Shown: positions 16,589 through 27,994 of the stretch, piece after piece
How the letters are laid out: each line of letters begins with the position of its first letter
How positions within the stretch are numbered: the first letter of the stretch is position 1
Assembly: GCA_041687335.1 (NCBI GenBank)
Contig: JAWLCE010000009.1
Span: 1-64,000 of the forward strand
DNA length: 64,000 nt
Reading direction: 5' to 3'
Source: JAJFUE01 sp041687335
GTDB taxonomy: Bacteria > Sumerlaeota > Sumerlaeia > MVZB01
Position numbers and translations under genes: made by a program
Notes under the pieces: generated by a model
The model's database searches: none
The model's input: only the letters and a program-made list of their open reading frames with translations
Told to the model about the DNA's origin: nothing

Positions 16589-17638
16589 ATGAGCTTTAAG
16601 GTCCCCGCAAACATCGATGCCTGGATGCTTGAGGAAGCGCCGTTGACCGACGTGGTGATCTCGAGTCGGGCGCGGCTGGCGCGCAATCTGCCTCGCCAGC
16701 CGTTTGCGGCGCGCGCCACGGACCAACAACTGGGAGTGGTGGCGGAGCAAGTCCGGCAGGCCTTCAGCGGTCAGGGGGAACTGGGCCGGTTTGAGCCTCA
16801 TGAGCTGGTTGGGTTGGCGCCTCGCGCGCGCACGCTGCTGCGAGAGAGTCACCTGATATCAGCGGAACAGGAAAAGGGCGGACCGGGACGGATGGTCTAC
16901 CTCAATCCGCAGATGAATGCCTCGGTGATGGTCAACGAAGAGGACCATTTGCGGCTGTCGACGCTGGCGGCGGGCCTGTGTCTGCGCGAGGCCTACCAGC
17001 GGATGGCGCGACTGGAGGAAGAACTGGAGAGCCGGCTGGATCTGGCCTGGAGCGAGGAGTTCGGCTACTTGACGGCGTGCCCGACCAACACGGGGACGGG
17101 GCTGCGGCTGTCGGTGATGCTGCATCTGCCGGCGCTGGCGATGGTGGGTCAGGTCGACGAGGCGCTGGTCAGCCTGGCGGGCCTTGGCATGATTGTGCGC
17201 GGCAGTTATGGAGAGCATACCGAGCATCTGGGCGACCTGTATCAGATCAGCAATGAGGTGACGCTGGGGCGTAGCGAGCAACAGCTCCTGCAGGTATTGG
17301 AGGGGATCGTGCGCCAGGTGATCGAGCGCGAACGGCGCACCCGTCAGGTCTTGCTGGAGGATGCGCGCCCCAAGCTGGAGGATGCGGTTTGCCGGGCGCT
17401 GGGCCTGCTCGCGACGGCGCGACAGATGAGCTCGATGGAGGCGGCGACGCTGCTGTCGCGGGCGCGGCTTGGGATCGGCCAGGATTGGGGGATCAGCATG
17501 GGGCACGCGGCACTAAGCCGGCTGTTCGTGGACATCCAGCCGGCCCACCTGCAATTTGCGCGTGAGCTGGAGGACGATCCAGAGCAACGGGACCTGGCGC
17601 GGGCGGAGCTGCTGAGGTCGGTGTTCACATCGAATTGA
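16589..17638 (+). CDS. mcsB: protein arginine kinase McsB
   Basis: McsB is a phosphagen-kinase fold enzyme that phosphorylates arginines on proteins, marking them for ClpC. It is 349 aa, the family size. Visible motifs are SSRARLARNLPRQPF near the N-terminus, VNEEDHLRLS (the substrate acidic loop) and ACPTNTGTGLR, which contains the catalytic-loop Cys near residue 164. ATG 16589 follows GGGGAG. clpC lies 291 bases downstream with its own promoter. The usual activator McsA and repressor CtsR are absent nearby. Confidence 0.93.
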   Translation: MSFKVPANIDAWMLEEAPLTDVVISSRARLARNLPRQPFAARATDQQLGVVAEQVRQAFSGQGELGRFEPHELVGLAPRARTLLRESHLISAEQEKGGPGRMVYLNPQMNASVMVNEEDHLRLSTLAAGLCLREAYQRMARLEEELESRLDLAWSEEFGYLTACPTNTGTGLRLSVMLHLPALAMVGQVDEALVSLAGLGMIVRGSYGEHTEHLGDLYQISNEVTLGRSEQQLLQVLEGIVRQVIERERRTRQVLLEDARPKLEDAVCRALGLLATARQMSSMEAATLLSRARLGIGQDWGISMGHAALSRLFVDIQPAHLQFARELEDDPEQRDLARAELLRSVFTSN

Positions 17639-17742
17639 AGTTCGTTTACGGAATGTTGAAAAGGGCGACAACAGACGATAAGCAGGATGGGCTAGAGCGA
17701 CATTTGACTGCGGAAGCTGGAAATCGCCAAAAATGGGTAGCT

Positions 17743-17769
17743 TTGACAAAAACGATGCGGGGATATAAA
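17743..17769 (+). promoter_or_regulatory. promoter of clpC
   Basis: TTGACA (17743-17748) lies 15 bases before TATAAA (17764-17769), which reads on as TATAAAAT, so the effective spacing may be 17. The site is 160 bases before clpC and after the mcsB stop. Separate expression of clpC from mcsB is therefore likely. Confidence 0.55.
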
Positions 17770-17929
17770 ATAAGGATTGGATGTCCCTCGACGACTGATG
17801 ATCGCAGGGACCCAATGGATGGGGAACAAAAGACATGAAAAAGAGCTCAAGGACAAGGAGAAGTCACCGCACCCGCAGCACCGAACAAACACTTTGCAAG
17901 AAGGAAACCTGGCGGGGAGGTCACCAATC

Positions 17930-20419
<2,490 letters not shown>

Positions 20420-20467
20420 ACGTAGACCGGAAAAACGGGTCCAATCTTTGGAACTGTAAAATGATCA

Positions 20468-20503
20468 GGCCGGGGCGTCAAGATGACGTCCCGGCCGATT
20501 TTT
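20468..20503 (+). terminator. Rho-independent terminator of clpC
   Basis: A long stem GGCCGGGG-CGTC (20468-20479) / GACG-TCCCGGCC (20485-20496) is followed by ATTTTTA. Confidence 0.88.
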
Positions 20504-20526
20504 ATATGCCCATTGAACCAGGCGGG

Positions 20527-21852
20527 TCAAATGCCGCCATCGACGATCCAGCGGCCGGCGGGGTTGTCATTGCGCACCGCCAGGTTCCATTTTTTTGTCT
20601 CGCCCCCGCGGAAGCGGATCTCGTAGGGGACGAACCAGCCGGGGTAAAGTCCCGATTTGAACGGCTTGCCAAGTGAAATGATCTCGAGCTCGCCCAGGTG
20701 TTGTCGGATCGGCTGCGAGATGCTGGTCTCGGAGAACAGGATGGAGACCCGATCCCAGTCCTCCTTGTTGCAGGCCTCGAAGAAGTCACGTGCCACCTGT
20801 TCTGGAGTTCGTGCGGCGAGGATTGGATCGGCCGGCAGCGCTTCAGGGGCAAGGGCCCAATTGACATCGGCGGGCAGTTCCAGCGCGAAGATGTTGTCCT
20901 CGAACGGCTGGTTGTATTCGATGGCACTGATCTCGAAGACGGTGACTGGTCCGGCGGCAGTTTCGATCATGACCCGCATCTGCTCGAGCCGTCCGCTGGC
21001 GGCGTCGAAGATGTAGAGGCGTGAGTGGTCCGACTCGATGATCGAGGAGTTGCGGGCGTAGTCGCTCTGGCTGTAATCGCCCTTGGCGTTAGCAACCACC
21101 GAAACGGCCAGCAGCGGCCGGCCCACGGGGTCGGAAAGCCGCTCCAGCAGCAGGGTGGAGCCATCCTGGCGGGCCCGCTCCAGCTCGGCCTGCAGCAGTT
21201 GGCCCGGGTCGAGCAGCGGACGCAGCCAACTGACAACCCCTGCTTCTGGTTGTGCCCGATAGGCCAGATTGCTCGGCGGCTTGATCCAGCCAATGATTTG
21301 CTCGCCATCCATGACGACGATCCGGCCCTCCTTTTCGATGCGCCAGCGCGGCTGCGCACCTGGTTCGGTCCAGATTTCGAGGGGGATCGGTTCGCAATGG
21401 GCACCGATCCACTCAAAATTTTCGTAAGGCCTCGTGCTCATCCTGGCCGTGATGCGGACGCTGTTCACGCCCGACATGACCTCTGCGGCGCGGGCCAGCG
21501 TGCCGAAGGCGGTCAGGCCGGGACTGTCGCCCGCGAGGTTGATCAGGCCGGCCATCGCCAGCAGCAGGCAGGCGGCGGCGGCGATCCCCGCCATGCGCCA
21601 GGTCCGGCCGCGCGCGGGCCGCGTCTCGTCTTCCATTGTTCTGATTTGTTCCATGACTCGATCCTTGAATTGGGGTGAGGCCCCGATCCGGGGTGTGGAT
21701 CGCAGGGCCGTGATGGCATGGTGGGCCGCGGACGCCGTGCGCGCGCAGCGCTCGCAGCCCCGCTCATGCTCCTCAAACTCCTGTCGCCAGTCCGGATCGA
21801 GGCGTCCCCCGAGCAGGTTGGTCAGGTGATGCAGGTATTGGTTGCAGTTCAT
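20527..21852 (-). CDS. anti-sigma factor with zinc-binding HxxxCxxC motif and extracytoplasmic sensor domain
   Basis: The cytoplasmic N-terminus carries a ZAS-type motif (His29, Cys33, Cys36). A single membrane segment lies at about 86-107. The rest (about 115-441) is extracytoplasmic. Its first part resembles LolA/RseB-like outer-membrane sensing folds (VNSVRITARMS... WRIEKEGRIVVMDGEQ). The last ~75 residues may form a separate domain that looks like a nuclear-transport-factor-2-type fold (ARDFFEACNKEDWDRV). The start overlaps the stop of the ECF sigma gene in an ATGA arrangement, so the two are translationally coupled. The likely role is to hold the sigma factor at the membrane until an envelope signal arrives. 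Confidence 0.8.
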   Translation of the reverse strand: MNCNQYLHHLTNLLGGRLDPDWRQEFEEHERGCERCARTASAAHHAITALRSTPRIGASPQFKDRVMEQIRTMEDETRPARGRTWRMAGIAAAACLLLAMAGLINLAGDSPGLTAFGTLARAAEVMSGVNSVRITARMSTRPYENFEWIGAHCEPIPLEIWTEPGAQPRWRIEKEGRIVVMDGEQIIGWIKPPSNLAYRAQPEAGVVSWLRPLLDPGQLLQAELERARQDGSTLLLERLSDPVGRPLLAVSVVANAKGDYSQSDYARNSSIIESDHSRLYIFDAASGRLEQMRVMIETAAGPVTVFEISAIEYNQPFEDNIFALELPADVNWALAPEALPADPILAARTPEQVARDFFEACNKEDWDRVSILFSETSISQPIRQHLGELEIISLGKPFKSGLYPGWFVPYEIRFRGGETKKWNLAVRNDNPAGRWIVDGGI

Positions 21853-22451
21853 GATCGGCCACCCCTGCTCCGCTGGGTGCGGAGCTTGATCAATCCATAG
21901 CGCAGGCGCGATTTGATCGTTGCCAGCGGCCGGCGCAGCATCTGGGCGATTTCGGCCAGCGATAGTTCATCGAGCACGTGAAGCCGGATGACCTCGGCCT
22001 GTCGCTCGGGCAGGCCGGCCAACAGCGCCTCCGTTTGGCGCAGCCCCTCGAGCGCCTCGAGTTGGCGTGCGGCGGGCGCGGCGGGATCAGCCAACCGCTC
22101 CAGAAGCGTGTCGGAGGAAATCGTGAGGATGCGGCCACGGCGGCGCAATCGGTCGGTGCATAGGTTGGCCGTCATGCGGAACAGGTATGAGGCCGGGCGG
22201 ATGACGCGCCTCAGCCGCTCGCGTTCGCGCCATGCGCGCAGAAAGACCTCCTGTGCGACATCCTCGGCCTCTCCCGCGTCGCCCAGCCGCCGGAAGGCAT
22301 GCCAGACCAGCCGGTGCTGGTAGAGCTCAACCAGACGCTCGAATTCCTCGATCGTCTGCGGCCAGCGTGCGTCGGGAACCGGATCGATCGGTTCGGGGAC
22401 CTCGCGCTCGACCGCCTGATCAGTCCTGGCCATCTCGTTCACCGCTCTCAT
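21849..22451 (-). CDS. ECF-family RNA polymerase sigma factor
   Basis: A 200-aa sigma-70 family protein. Region 2 is at about 40-105 (LVWHAFRRLGDAGEAEDVAQEVFLRAW, then a region 2.4-like stretch ending DRLRRR). Region 4 is at about 135-190 (LLAGLPERQAEVIRLHVLDELSLAEIAQMLRRPLATIKSRLRYGL), a clear helix-turn-helix. Regions 1 and 3 are missing, as in ECF factors. It overlaps the anti-sigma gene by 4 bases. An alternative start six codons downstream (22433) is possible. An autoregulated promoter is likely but not identified. Confidence 0.92.
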   Translation of the reverse strand: MRAVNEMARTDQAVEREVPEPIDPVPDARWPQTIEEFERLVELYQHRLVWHAFRRLGDAGEAEDVAQEVFLRAWRERERLRRVIRPASYLFRMTANLCTDRLRRRGRILTISSDTLLERLADPAAPAARQLEALEGLRQTEALLAGLPERQAEVIRLHVLDELSLAEIAQMLRRPLATIKSRLRYGLIKLRTQRSRGGRS

Positions 22452-22620
22452 CGTGTCTTCCGAATCTTATGACGCGGTGGGTGAAGCTTTGGATTCATTT
22501 TTTTACGATGTCTTTCGGCCTTGCTCATTGATAGGCGGCGCGACATTGGGGAGGATATGATGAAAAGGCTTGGACTGGTGGCCGAACCGTCCAGAAAGTT
22601 TCAATGTTTGGGGATTCATC

Positions 22621-23262
22621 ATGAGGCTCAATGTTGCATGGGTGGCGCTGGCGCTGGTGGTGGTGCTGGCCGGGTGCGGGCGGCGCGAGATCGACTTCGG
22701 TCGCCAGAGCGGCCATGAATATTCAAATCGCTACCTGGGGCTGAGCCTGCTGTTGCCCGAGGGCTGGCATGTCCAGCCCGAGGAGGTCAATCGCCAGTTG
22801 ATGGCGCGCGGCCGGCAAATCCTGGCTGGCGAGGCAGAGGAGTCGGCGGCGTCTACCGAGCGGGCGGCGAACCTGCAAACGGTGCCCCTGTTCAGCGTCT
22901 TCAAGCATCCCCCCGGCGCGGTGGTCGAGTTCAACCCCAACATGATCGGCCTGGCCGACCGGACCGACCAGATGCCGGGGCTGGCCAACGGCCGCCAATA
23001 CCTGCAGCACGCCCGCCGGATGATCGAGGAGGGCGGCGTCACGCAGATGCGCGTGCTCGATGACAGCCGCTCCGAGCTGATTGGCGGGGTGGACTTTTAC
23101 ATCATGGACCTGGAGATCGACAGCGGCGGGATTACGATGCGCCAGGAACAATACGTGACGCTGCGCGGGGAATATGCGCTGATCCTTGTGATCACCTATG
23201 ACAACGAGGCCGACCGCGAGGTGATGCTGGCGGCGGCGCGCTCGCTACGGTTCGAGGATTGA
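22621..23262 (+). CDS. putative lipoprotein
   Basis: A 213-aa protein with a lipoprotein signal peptide ending in the lipobox LAGC (cleavage before Cys 18-20), so it would be modified by Lgt. The mature part (YLGLSLLLPEGWHV ... EYALILVITYDNEADREVMLAAARSLRFED) resembles the PsbP/DUF1795-type folds that begin with an LPEGW-like strand and end in a helix. The function is unknown. It is divergent from the ECF sigma operon, across a 170-base gap, and could be part of its regulon, but no shared promoter motif was found. Confidence 0.7.
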   Translation: MRLNVAWVALALVVVLAGCGRREIDFGRQSGHEYSNRYLGLSLLLPEGWHVQPEEVNRQLMARGRQILAGEAEESAASTERAANLQTVPLFSVFKHPPGAVVEFNPNMIGLADRTDQMPGLANGRQYLQHARRMIEEGGVTQMRVLDDSRSELIGGVDFYIMDLEIDSGGITMRQEQYVTLRGEYALILVITYDNEADREVMLAAARSLRFED

Positions 23263-23277
23263 ACCCCGAAAGTAGAA

Positions 23278-23317
23278 TGAACCGCAAAGGCGCGGAGGAC
23301 GCAGAGGAATCGCAGAG
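23278..23317. repeat. dispersed 40-base intergenic repeat, copy 2
   Basis: It begins TGAACCGCAAAGGCGCGGAG and aligns without gaps to 9831-9870. It starts 16 bases after the lipoprotein stop codon. Confidence 0.6.
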
Positions 23318-23465
23318 AAGGCCATGGATTTGGAGTCGCACGCGCTGCCATAGATCGCGGCATCGTAGCCACCACAGGGTCGCTGCTGCCCAGTTCGTAG
23401 TCCCGCCTTCAGGCGGGAAGGTAGGCAGAACGAAAAGCTGCGATTGTTGATGAATGATCAAAATG

Positions 23466-23554
23466 GTGTCGCCCCTGCCGGGGCTTTCTGATGAAGGGCA
23501 TTCTTACCCAGGGCTCACGCCCTGGGCTACCTTGTGTCGCCGCTGCCGCGGCTT
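23466..23554. repeat. REP-like palindromic repeat cluster
   Basis: Two units of the form GTGTCGCCnCTGCCGnGGCTT (23466-23486 and 23534-23554) flank a central palindrome CCCAGGGC...GCCCTGGG (23507-23526). Compensating n positions (C/G, G/C) keep each hairpin paired, which suggests structure is conserved. Confidence 0.65.
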
Positions 23555-23753
23555 CGGTTTCTAGCAGTGCCGATGGTAGCCCTGGGCACATCGGCGAGAG
23601 CAATCTCGCATGGCGCATCTTGTTGCGCAACCGCTCCTTCGTATTTTACCTATCCCGCTAAACACATACTCGAGCCGACACGGAATGCCATGCTTCATGT
23701 TGCGCGTGCCTTTCTCGGCGAACGGCTGAATGAGATCGAGCCAGACATTCATT

Positions 23754-25559
23754 TCAGCGGCCTAGCAGGGCGCGGGCGCGTTCGATGGCGGGCTGGTTGG
23801 CGGGGGTGTCGCGCACCCAGATCGTGAAGTCGGGGGCGCGCCAGACGGCGAGCCAGCCTGCTTCGGCAAGCGCATCGTTCACCGGCCAGTCGCTGTCGGC
23901 GAAGACGGTTTGCACGTCCCAATCGTCAAGCACCTTGTCCCACGGCTGAAACACCCGCTCGCCCAGCGCGTAACGTTCGTTGGCCATGCGCGCCTGCTCG
24001 GCATCGATGGCATTGATGACGCTGTGCTCCAGGCGGATGAAGCGCCCGCCGTAGATGTCGTAGCGGTTGTCGGTGAAGAGCCGGTAGCCGGGGCGGTCGG
24101 GCAGCGGGTGGCCGTGGTGGCTGAGCGGCTCGGGCGCCAGTCGCCACATCAGGTAGCCGGCATAGTTGCCTCCGTTGAAGAGGGGGGCGGGCAGGCGGGC
24201 ACTGAGCAGGAAATCGACCGCCGCCTGCGGATAGGCGCCCGGTTCGGTTTCCATGCCCCGGGCCAGCCGCAGGTTGCGCTGCCAGTAGGTTGGCTGCTCG
24301 CGCCAGGAGAAGGTCCACCAAAGCGTGAGCGCGGCCAGCGCGATCAGACCCGCCAGCGCGTGGCGGCGGCGGGCGGCGGCTGGGGCGGACGAGCGTTCGG
24401 CCAGTGCGACCGACCAGTGCTCGAGTGAAAAAGCGATCGACGGCAGCAGCGCCAGCGCCATCAGCGGCAGGTGGCGGACATGATGAATGCCCTGCTGGGA
24501 GAAGAACCAGCCGAGCAGCAGCAGCGCCGGCCACCCCGGCGGCCGCGCGCGGACGAGCGCTCCCGCTAGCGCCAGCCCGATGAGCGCCGTCGCCACCCAT
24601 GGATGATTGGCCGTATGGCGCAGATAAAAATGCAAACCGACCAGCAGCAGCAGCGTCGCCAGCCATGTGGCCGGACGCCGGGGACGGATCGCCGCCGCCG
24701 CCAATAGCAGGATCGTGCCTTCCAGCGCCCAGATAAAATGCCAGTTGGGCGGCATCATCTCGCCGATCTGTCGAACGAGGTATTGGTCGCCGAGGACGTT
24801 GATGAAGATTTCGTAGACGCGCCAGCCATAGGGGTTGGCCAGGGTGGCTAGCGCACAGGCCAAGCCGAGGGCCGTCAGCAGTCCGAGCCGCTGGAGTGCG
24901 GGCCGCATGTCGGCGTTCCCCAGGCGCGCGCCGGCCAGGACCAGGGCGGCATCGGCCCAGAAGGCAGCCAGGAAGATGAAGCCCGCCGCCCACCCCCCGT
25001 GCAGGTTGGTCCAGAGGGCGAAGACCGGCACGAGCAGCCAGAGCCAGCGCTCGCGCAGGCGGCCTGCACGCCACTCCAGCAGCATCCAGAACAGCAGGGC
25101 CAGCAGCAGATAGGTGATGAACGGCGGGCGCGGATAGAACGTGCGTCGGGCCAGGGCGGCCGCCACGGCCGCCGCCAGCAGCGCCCAGACCGGCTCGCGC
25201 ATCCGACGGGCCAGCAGGAATCCGAAGCCGGCGAAGGCTGCGACGATGAACAGGGTCTTGACCAGGATCAGTGCGCGCAGGCCACCCATGCCCCCCTCGC
25301 GCCCCGCGACGAACACGCCCCAGATGGCAACTTGCGAGAGCCACTCGTGGTTGTGCCACGGTATGTCGGCGGCTGTATAGGTGAAGATGTCATGCTCGGG
25401 CAGGCCGTGGTGGATGATCTGTCGACCGGTCTTGAGGTGCCACCACTCATCGTGCGAGGCGCGCAAGGGCGTGAAGGCGAAGCTGATGCAAACCCAGACG
25501 GTGAGCGCAAGGGCCACGCGGCCGGCCCAGCGGGTCAATGGATCGGGGGTGTTCGCCAT
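23754..25559 (-). CDS. multi-pass membrane protein, GT-C glycosyltransferase-like
   Basis: A 601-aa protein with about ten to twelve hydrophobic segments, then a soluble C-terminal part of about 150 residues. The first extracytoplasmic loop holds SHDEWWHLKTGRQIIHHGLPEHDIFT. This acidic-residue loop resembles those of polyprenol-phosphate-dependent GT-C glycosyltransferases and of a widespread unnamed family with WHLxTGR...H-G-P..D.F. The function is unproven. ATG 25559 lies 8 bases after the methyltransferase stop, so the two are probably one operon. A longer open frame upstream runs out of phase through the methyltransferase gene and is not real. Confidence 0.7.
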   Translation of the reverse strand: MANTPDPLTRWAGRVALALTVWVCISFAFTPLRASHDEWWHLKTGRQIIHHGLPEHDIFTYTAADIPWHNHEWLSQVAIWGVFVAGREGGMGGLRALILVKTLFIVAAFAGFGFLLARRMREPVWALLAAAVAAALARRTFYPRPPFITYLLLALLFWMLLEWRAGRLRERWLWLLVPVFALWTNLHGGWAAGFIFLAAFWADAALVLAGARLGNADMRPALQRLGLLTALGLACALATLANPYGWRVYEIFINVLGDQYLVRQIGEMMPPNWHFIWALEGTILLLAAAAIRPRRPATWLATLLLLVGLHFYLRHTANHPWVATALIGLALAGALVRARPPGWPALLLLGWFFSQQGIHHVRHLPLMALALLPSIAFSLEHWSVALAERSSAPAAARRRHALAGLIALAALTLWWTFSWREQPTYWQRNLRLARGMETEPGAYPQAAVDFLLSARLPAPLFNGGNYAGYLMWRLAPEPLSHHGHPLPDRPGYRLFTDNRYDIYGGRFIRLEHSVINAIDAEQARMANERYALGERVFQPWDKVLDDWDVQTVFADSDWPVNDALAEAGWLAVWRAPDFTIWVRDTPANQPAIERARALLGR

Positions 25560-25566
25560 CGCGTGC

Positions 25567-26349
25567 TCAGCTCGCCAGGTGGCCGTGGTAGACGATCGTG
25601 CGGTAGAGAATTTCGATGCGCCCGTCGCGTTCATGACGGGTGAACAGCTCCGCGAGTTCGAGCAGCATGGCATCGAGCTGGGGCCCGGGCTGGCGCGGGA
25701 CGTAGGAGGTCGAGAGCAGGCGGCCGCGCAGACCCTCCAAGTCGAGTGACTGGCTGTTGTGCAGCTCGGTGTGGCTCCAGCCGGGGGCGAAGAAATCTTC
25801 GACGATGCCATGGCCCAGATTGCGGTGGGGCAGGCGGTCATATTCTGTGCTGTAGCGGCGCAGCAGTGCCTCATATTCAGCCAGGAAGTCGGAGGCATCG
25901 ATGGCGCGTTCGTTCCAGATGAGGGCGGCGCGGCGCGGCGTGCGCAGGATGCGGGTGAATTCGCTCCGCGCGGCGTTTCGGTCAAACCAGTGGAATGCCT
26001 GGCCGACGACCACCAGATCAATGGAGGCCGTGGGCAGATTGGTCGACTCGGCACTGGCGGCGACACTGGTGAAATGGGGATAGCGGCGCAGGTTTTCCTC
26101 GCCGGCGGCGCGCATGGCGCGATTGGGCTCGACGCCAAAGACGGGATTGCCGTTTTTGAGGAACAGCTCGGCCAGCAGGCCGGTCCCTGAACCGATGTCG
26201 GCGATGACATCGGCTGTAGTCAGTGCGAGTTTGCGCTCGAGCAGCCCGATCAGCGAGGGGGGGTAGCCCGGCCTGGTACGCCGGTAGTCCTGAACGCGGT
26301 TGGTAAACCGTTCGAGTGGGTCGAGGTCATCCATGGGCTGTTCGTTCAT
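25567..26349 (-). CDS. class I SAM-dependent methyltransferase
   Basis: A 260-aa protein of the Methyltransf_11/25 type. VIADIGSGTGLLAELFL is motif I, the SAM-binding glycine loop. GVEPNRAM carries the acidic residue of motif II, and DLVVVGQAFHWFD matches the HWF wording of UbiE/Tam-like enzymes. The substrate is unknown. ATG 26349 follows GGAG at six bases. A minus-strand TATAAT (26408-26413) lies about 60 bases upstream, but no matching -35 box was found. It is followed at once by the GT-C-like membrane protein gene. Confidence 0.85.
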   Translation of the reverse strand: MNEQPMDDLDPLERFTNRVQDYRRTRPGYPPSLIGLLERKLALTTADVIADIGSGTGLLAELFLKNGNPVFGVEPNRAMRAAGEENLRRYPHFTSVAASAESTNLPTASIDLVVVGQAFHWFDRNAARSEFTRILRTPRRAALIWNERAIDASDFLAEYEALLRRYSTEYDRLPHRNLGHGIVEDFFAPGWSHTELHNSQSLDLEGLRGRLLSTSYVPRQPGPQLDAMLLELAELFTRHERDGRIEILYRTIVYHGHLAS

Positions 26350-26447
26350 GACCACTCCATCACCCGCCTTGGGCGCCCGCAGGGCGCACCCGTGAACCAG
26401 TGAATATATTATAACAGAAGATGCATTTGGTCATTTAAAACAAGTCC

Positions 26448-27770
26448 TCAGCGGGCCGCGCCGGCGACGCTTTCAGCCGGTTCGGCCGCTGTCAGGGCCT
26501 CGTGCAGCGCGAGGGCATGGTTCTCACCCAGCATCCGATAGCGCTCGGCATTCTCGCCGGGGCGGAACATCGTCTCCTGGGTCATCGAGAACTCGGCTCC
26601 CAGCACTTGGCGGCCGAAGGCAGCGCCGGTTTTACTGGGTGCGGGAGCGGCGGCCGCGCCTTCACCGGAGCCGGCATCGCCCGCCGGGCTCGAAGCGGCG
26701 GCTCCACTGCTGGCCTGATAGCCCAAGGTCGGCTCGAGCCGGCTGAGCGCGCGCCAGAAGGGGTGGTGCTCCATGGCCCGCGTCGAGGTGATGACGAAGT
26801 GCGGACCGGTGTCGGACCAGGAATGGAAATCAATGCAGTAATCAACTTGGCCTCCCGTGTCGGCGATCATCGCCTCGCCGACGGTGCGCAGGTCCTGCAT
26901 GTCGGCCCAGAGCGTCGGGTGCCAGAAGCGGTTGAAGTCGCGATCGGGGTGGGCGACGCTGGTGCGGTTATAGCCGGCCCAGCGGCCGTCGGGGTTGGTC
27001 AGCGGGTAGATGAAGAACTCGCAGCGGCGGCGCAGCTCGGCCGCGCGGGGATCATCGCCGCCAAGGAAGCGCACCATGGCATCGAGCACCCGGCCGCCAT
27101 GAACCTCGTTGGGGTGCGAGCCGCTGAAGAGCAGCACCTTGGTCTTGGGATCGGTCGCGGTGGGGTCGGTCAGGCGGAAGCCGTAAAGGTTTTTGGGTGT
27201 GATCGTGCGACCGAGGTCGTCGATGCCGCCGGGGGAGTGGCCGAGCACGCCGCGCGCGTCGGCGCTGGCGGTGGGGGTGGCCCAGGGTGTGGCGAGCAGG
27301 TCACGGGTCAGCCGCTGGGCATCGCAGTAGCCGTAGACAAGGCCCGCGGCCACATAGACGGTGGCGCCGGTGAAGGGCTCGTCGTTGGAGAAGCGGAACT
27401 CGCCGGCTGCGGGATCGCGGGCATTGTGGTCGAAGAATTCCCATTCCTGATTGTCGTAGCTGTAGAGCATGCGCCAGCGGTCGAGGCGGTGGGAGCCGCT
27501 CTGGAACTTGTCGCTGATGACGAACTGGAGCCGGCGGTCCTGGGCGTCGTCGATCCTGAAGTAAAGCCACTTCCAAGTGTCGGTGCCGGGGCGAAAGTTA
27601 TCACGGCCGGTCAGGCGGACGAGATCCCCCTCCACGGAAGCTGCCTTGAGCGACCCGCCGTCGAAGTTGGCGTCGAAGCTGAGGGCGAGGACCGCCGCGG
27701 TTTGCAACGCCCAGAGCAGGGCTGCCAGTATGGCAGTCGAGACATGGCGCGCGGTGAGCCTGGAAAGCAT
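26448..27770 (-). CDS. secreted M14-family zinc carboxypeptidase (CCP/AGBL-like architecture)
   Basis: A 440-aa protein with a signal peptide (about 1-30). An N-terminal beta-sandwich (about 31-150) resembles the Pepdidase_M14_N domain of cytosolic carboxypeptidases. The M14 catalytic domain has zinc ligands His219 and Glu222 (GSHPNEVHGG) and His316 (DFHSW), substrate-binding NPDGR and FNRFW, and a candidate general base Glu399 (SMTQETMF). An Ala/Gly/Ser/Pro-rich insertion (about 353-382) precedes the last motif. ATG 27770 follows GGAGG at six bases. The likely role is trimming peptides in the envelope. Confidence 0.85.
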   Translation of the reverse strand: MLSRLTARHVSTAILAALLWALQTAAVLALSFDANFDGGSLKAASVEGDLVRLTGRDNFRPGTDTWKWLYFRIDDAQDRRLQFVISDKFQSGSHRLDRWRMLYSYDNQEWEFFDHNARDPAAGEFRFSNDEPFTGATVYVAAGLVYGYCDAQRLTRDLLATPWATPTASADARGVLGHSPGGIDDLGRTITPKNLYGFRLTDPTATDPKTKVLLFSGSHPNEVHGGRVLDAMVRFLGGDDPRAAELRRRCEFFIYPLTNPDGRWAGYNRTSVAHPDRDFNRFWHPTLWADMQDLRTVGEAMIADTGGQVDYCIDFHSWSDTGPHFVITSTRAMEHHPFWRALSRLEPTLGYQASSGAAASSPAGDAGSGEGAAAAPAPSKTGAAFGRQVLGAEFSMTQETMFRPGENAERYRMLGENHALALHEALTAAEPAESVAGAAR

Positions 27771-27994
27771 GCACATCCTCCGTAATCGAAGCCCCTGCGT
27801 GCGAGGGCGGCGCCGGCACCGGCGCGGTGGAGCCATTGTTGCGACCGCCGGCCCAAAGCGAAAGCAGAATCAGCGGTTCCCCCATGGGGGGCTGGGTGCT
27901 TGACCCCGCGCCCGATCCGGCCCCGCGGAGTAAAATATTATATAAGGCGCCTGTGGCTGGCGGCGGGCGTAAATTTGTGGTTTGGAGCGGCGCG

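Larger units (their letters stand above)
23263..23753. other. 490-base repeat-rich intergenic region
   Basis: No gene is supported. It contains the second copy of the 40-base repeat (23278-23317), the palindrome CCCGCC-TTCA-GGCGGG (23402-23417) and a REP-like unit pair (23466-23554). It looks like a landing site for several small repeat families. Confidence 0.6.

Noticed and set aside
17700..17750. TTTGACT and TTTGACA words upstream of clpC as a CtsR operator
   Set aside because: CtsR boxes are two heptamers separated by three bases. Here the words are more than 30 bases apart and the second is the -35 box.
25560..26210. Upstream extension of the GT-C-like membrane protein frame
   Set aside because: The extension runs out of phase through the methyltransferase gene. 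It is Ser/Pro/Ala-rich and unlike a protein, and ATG 25559 fits the operon spacing.
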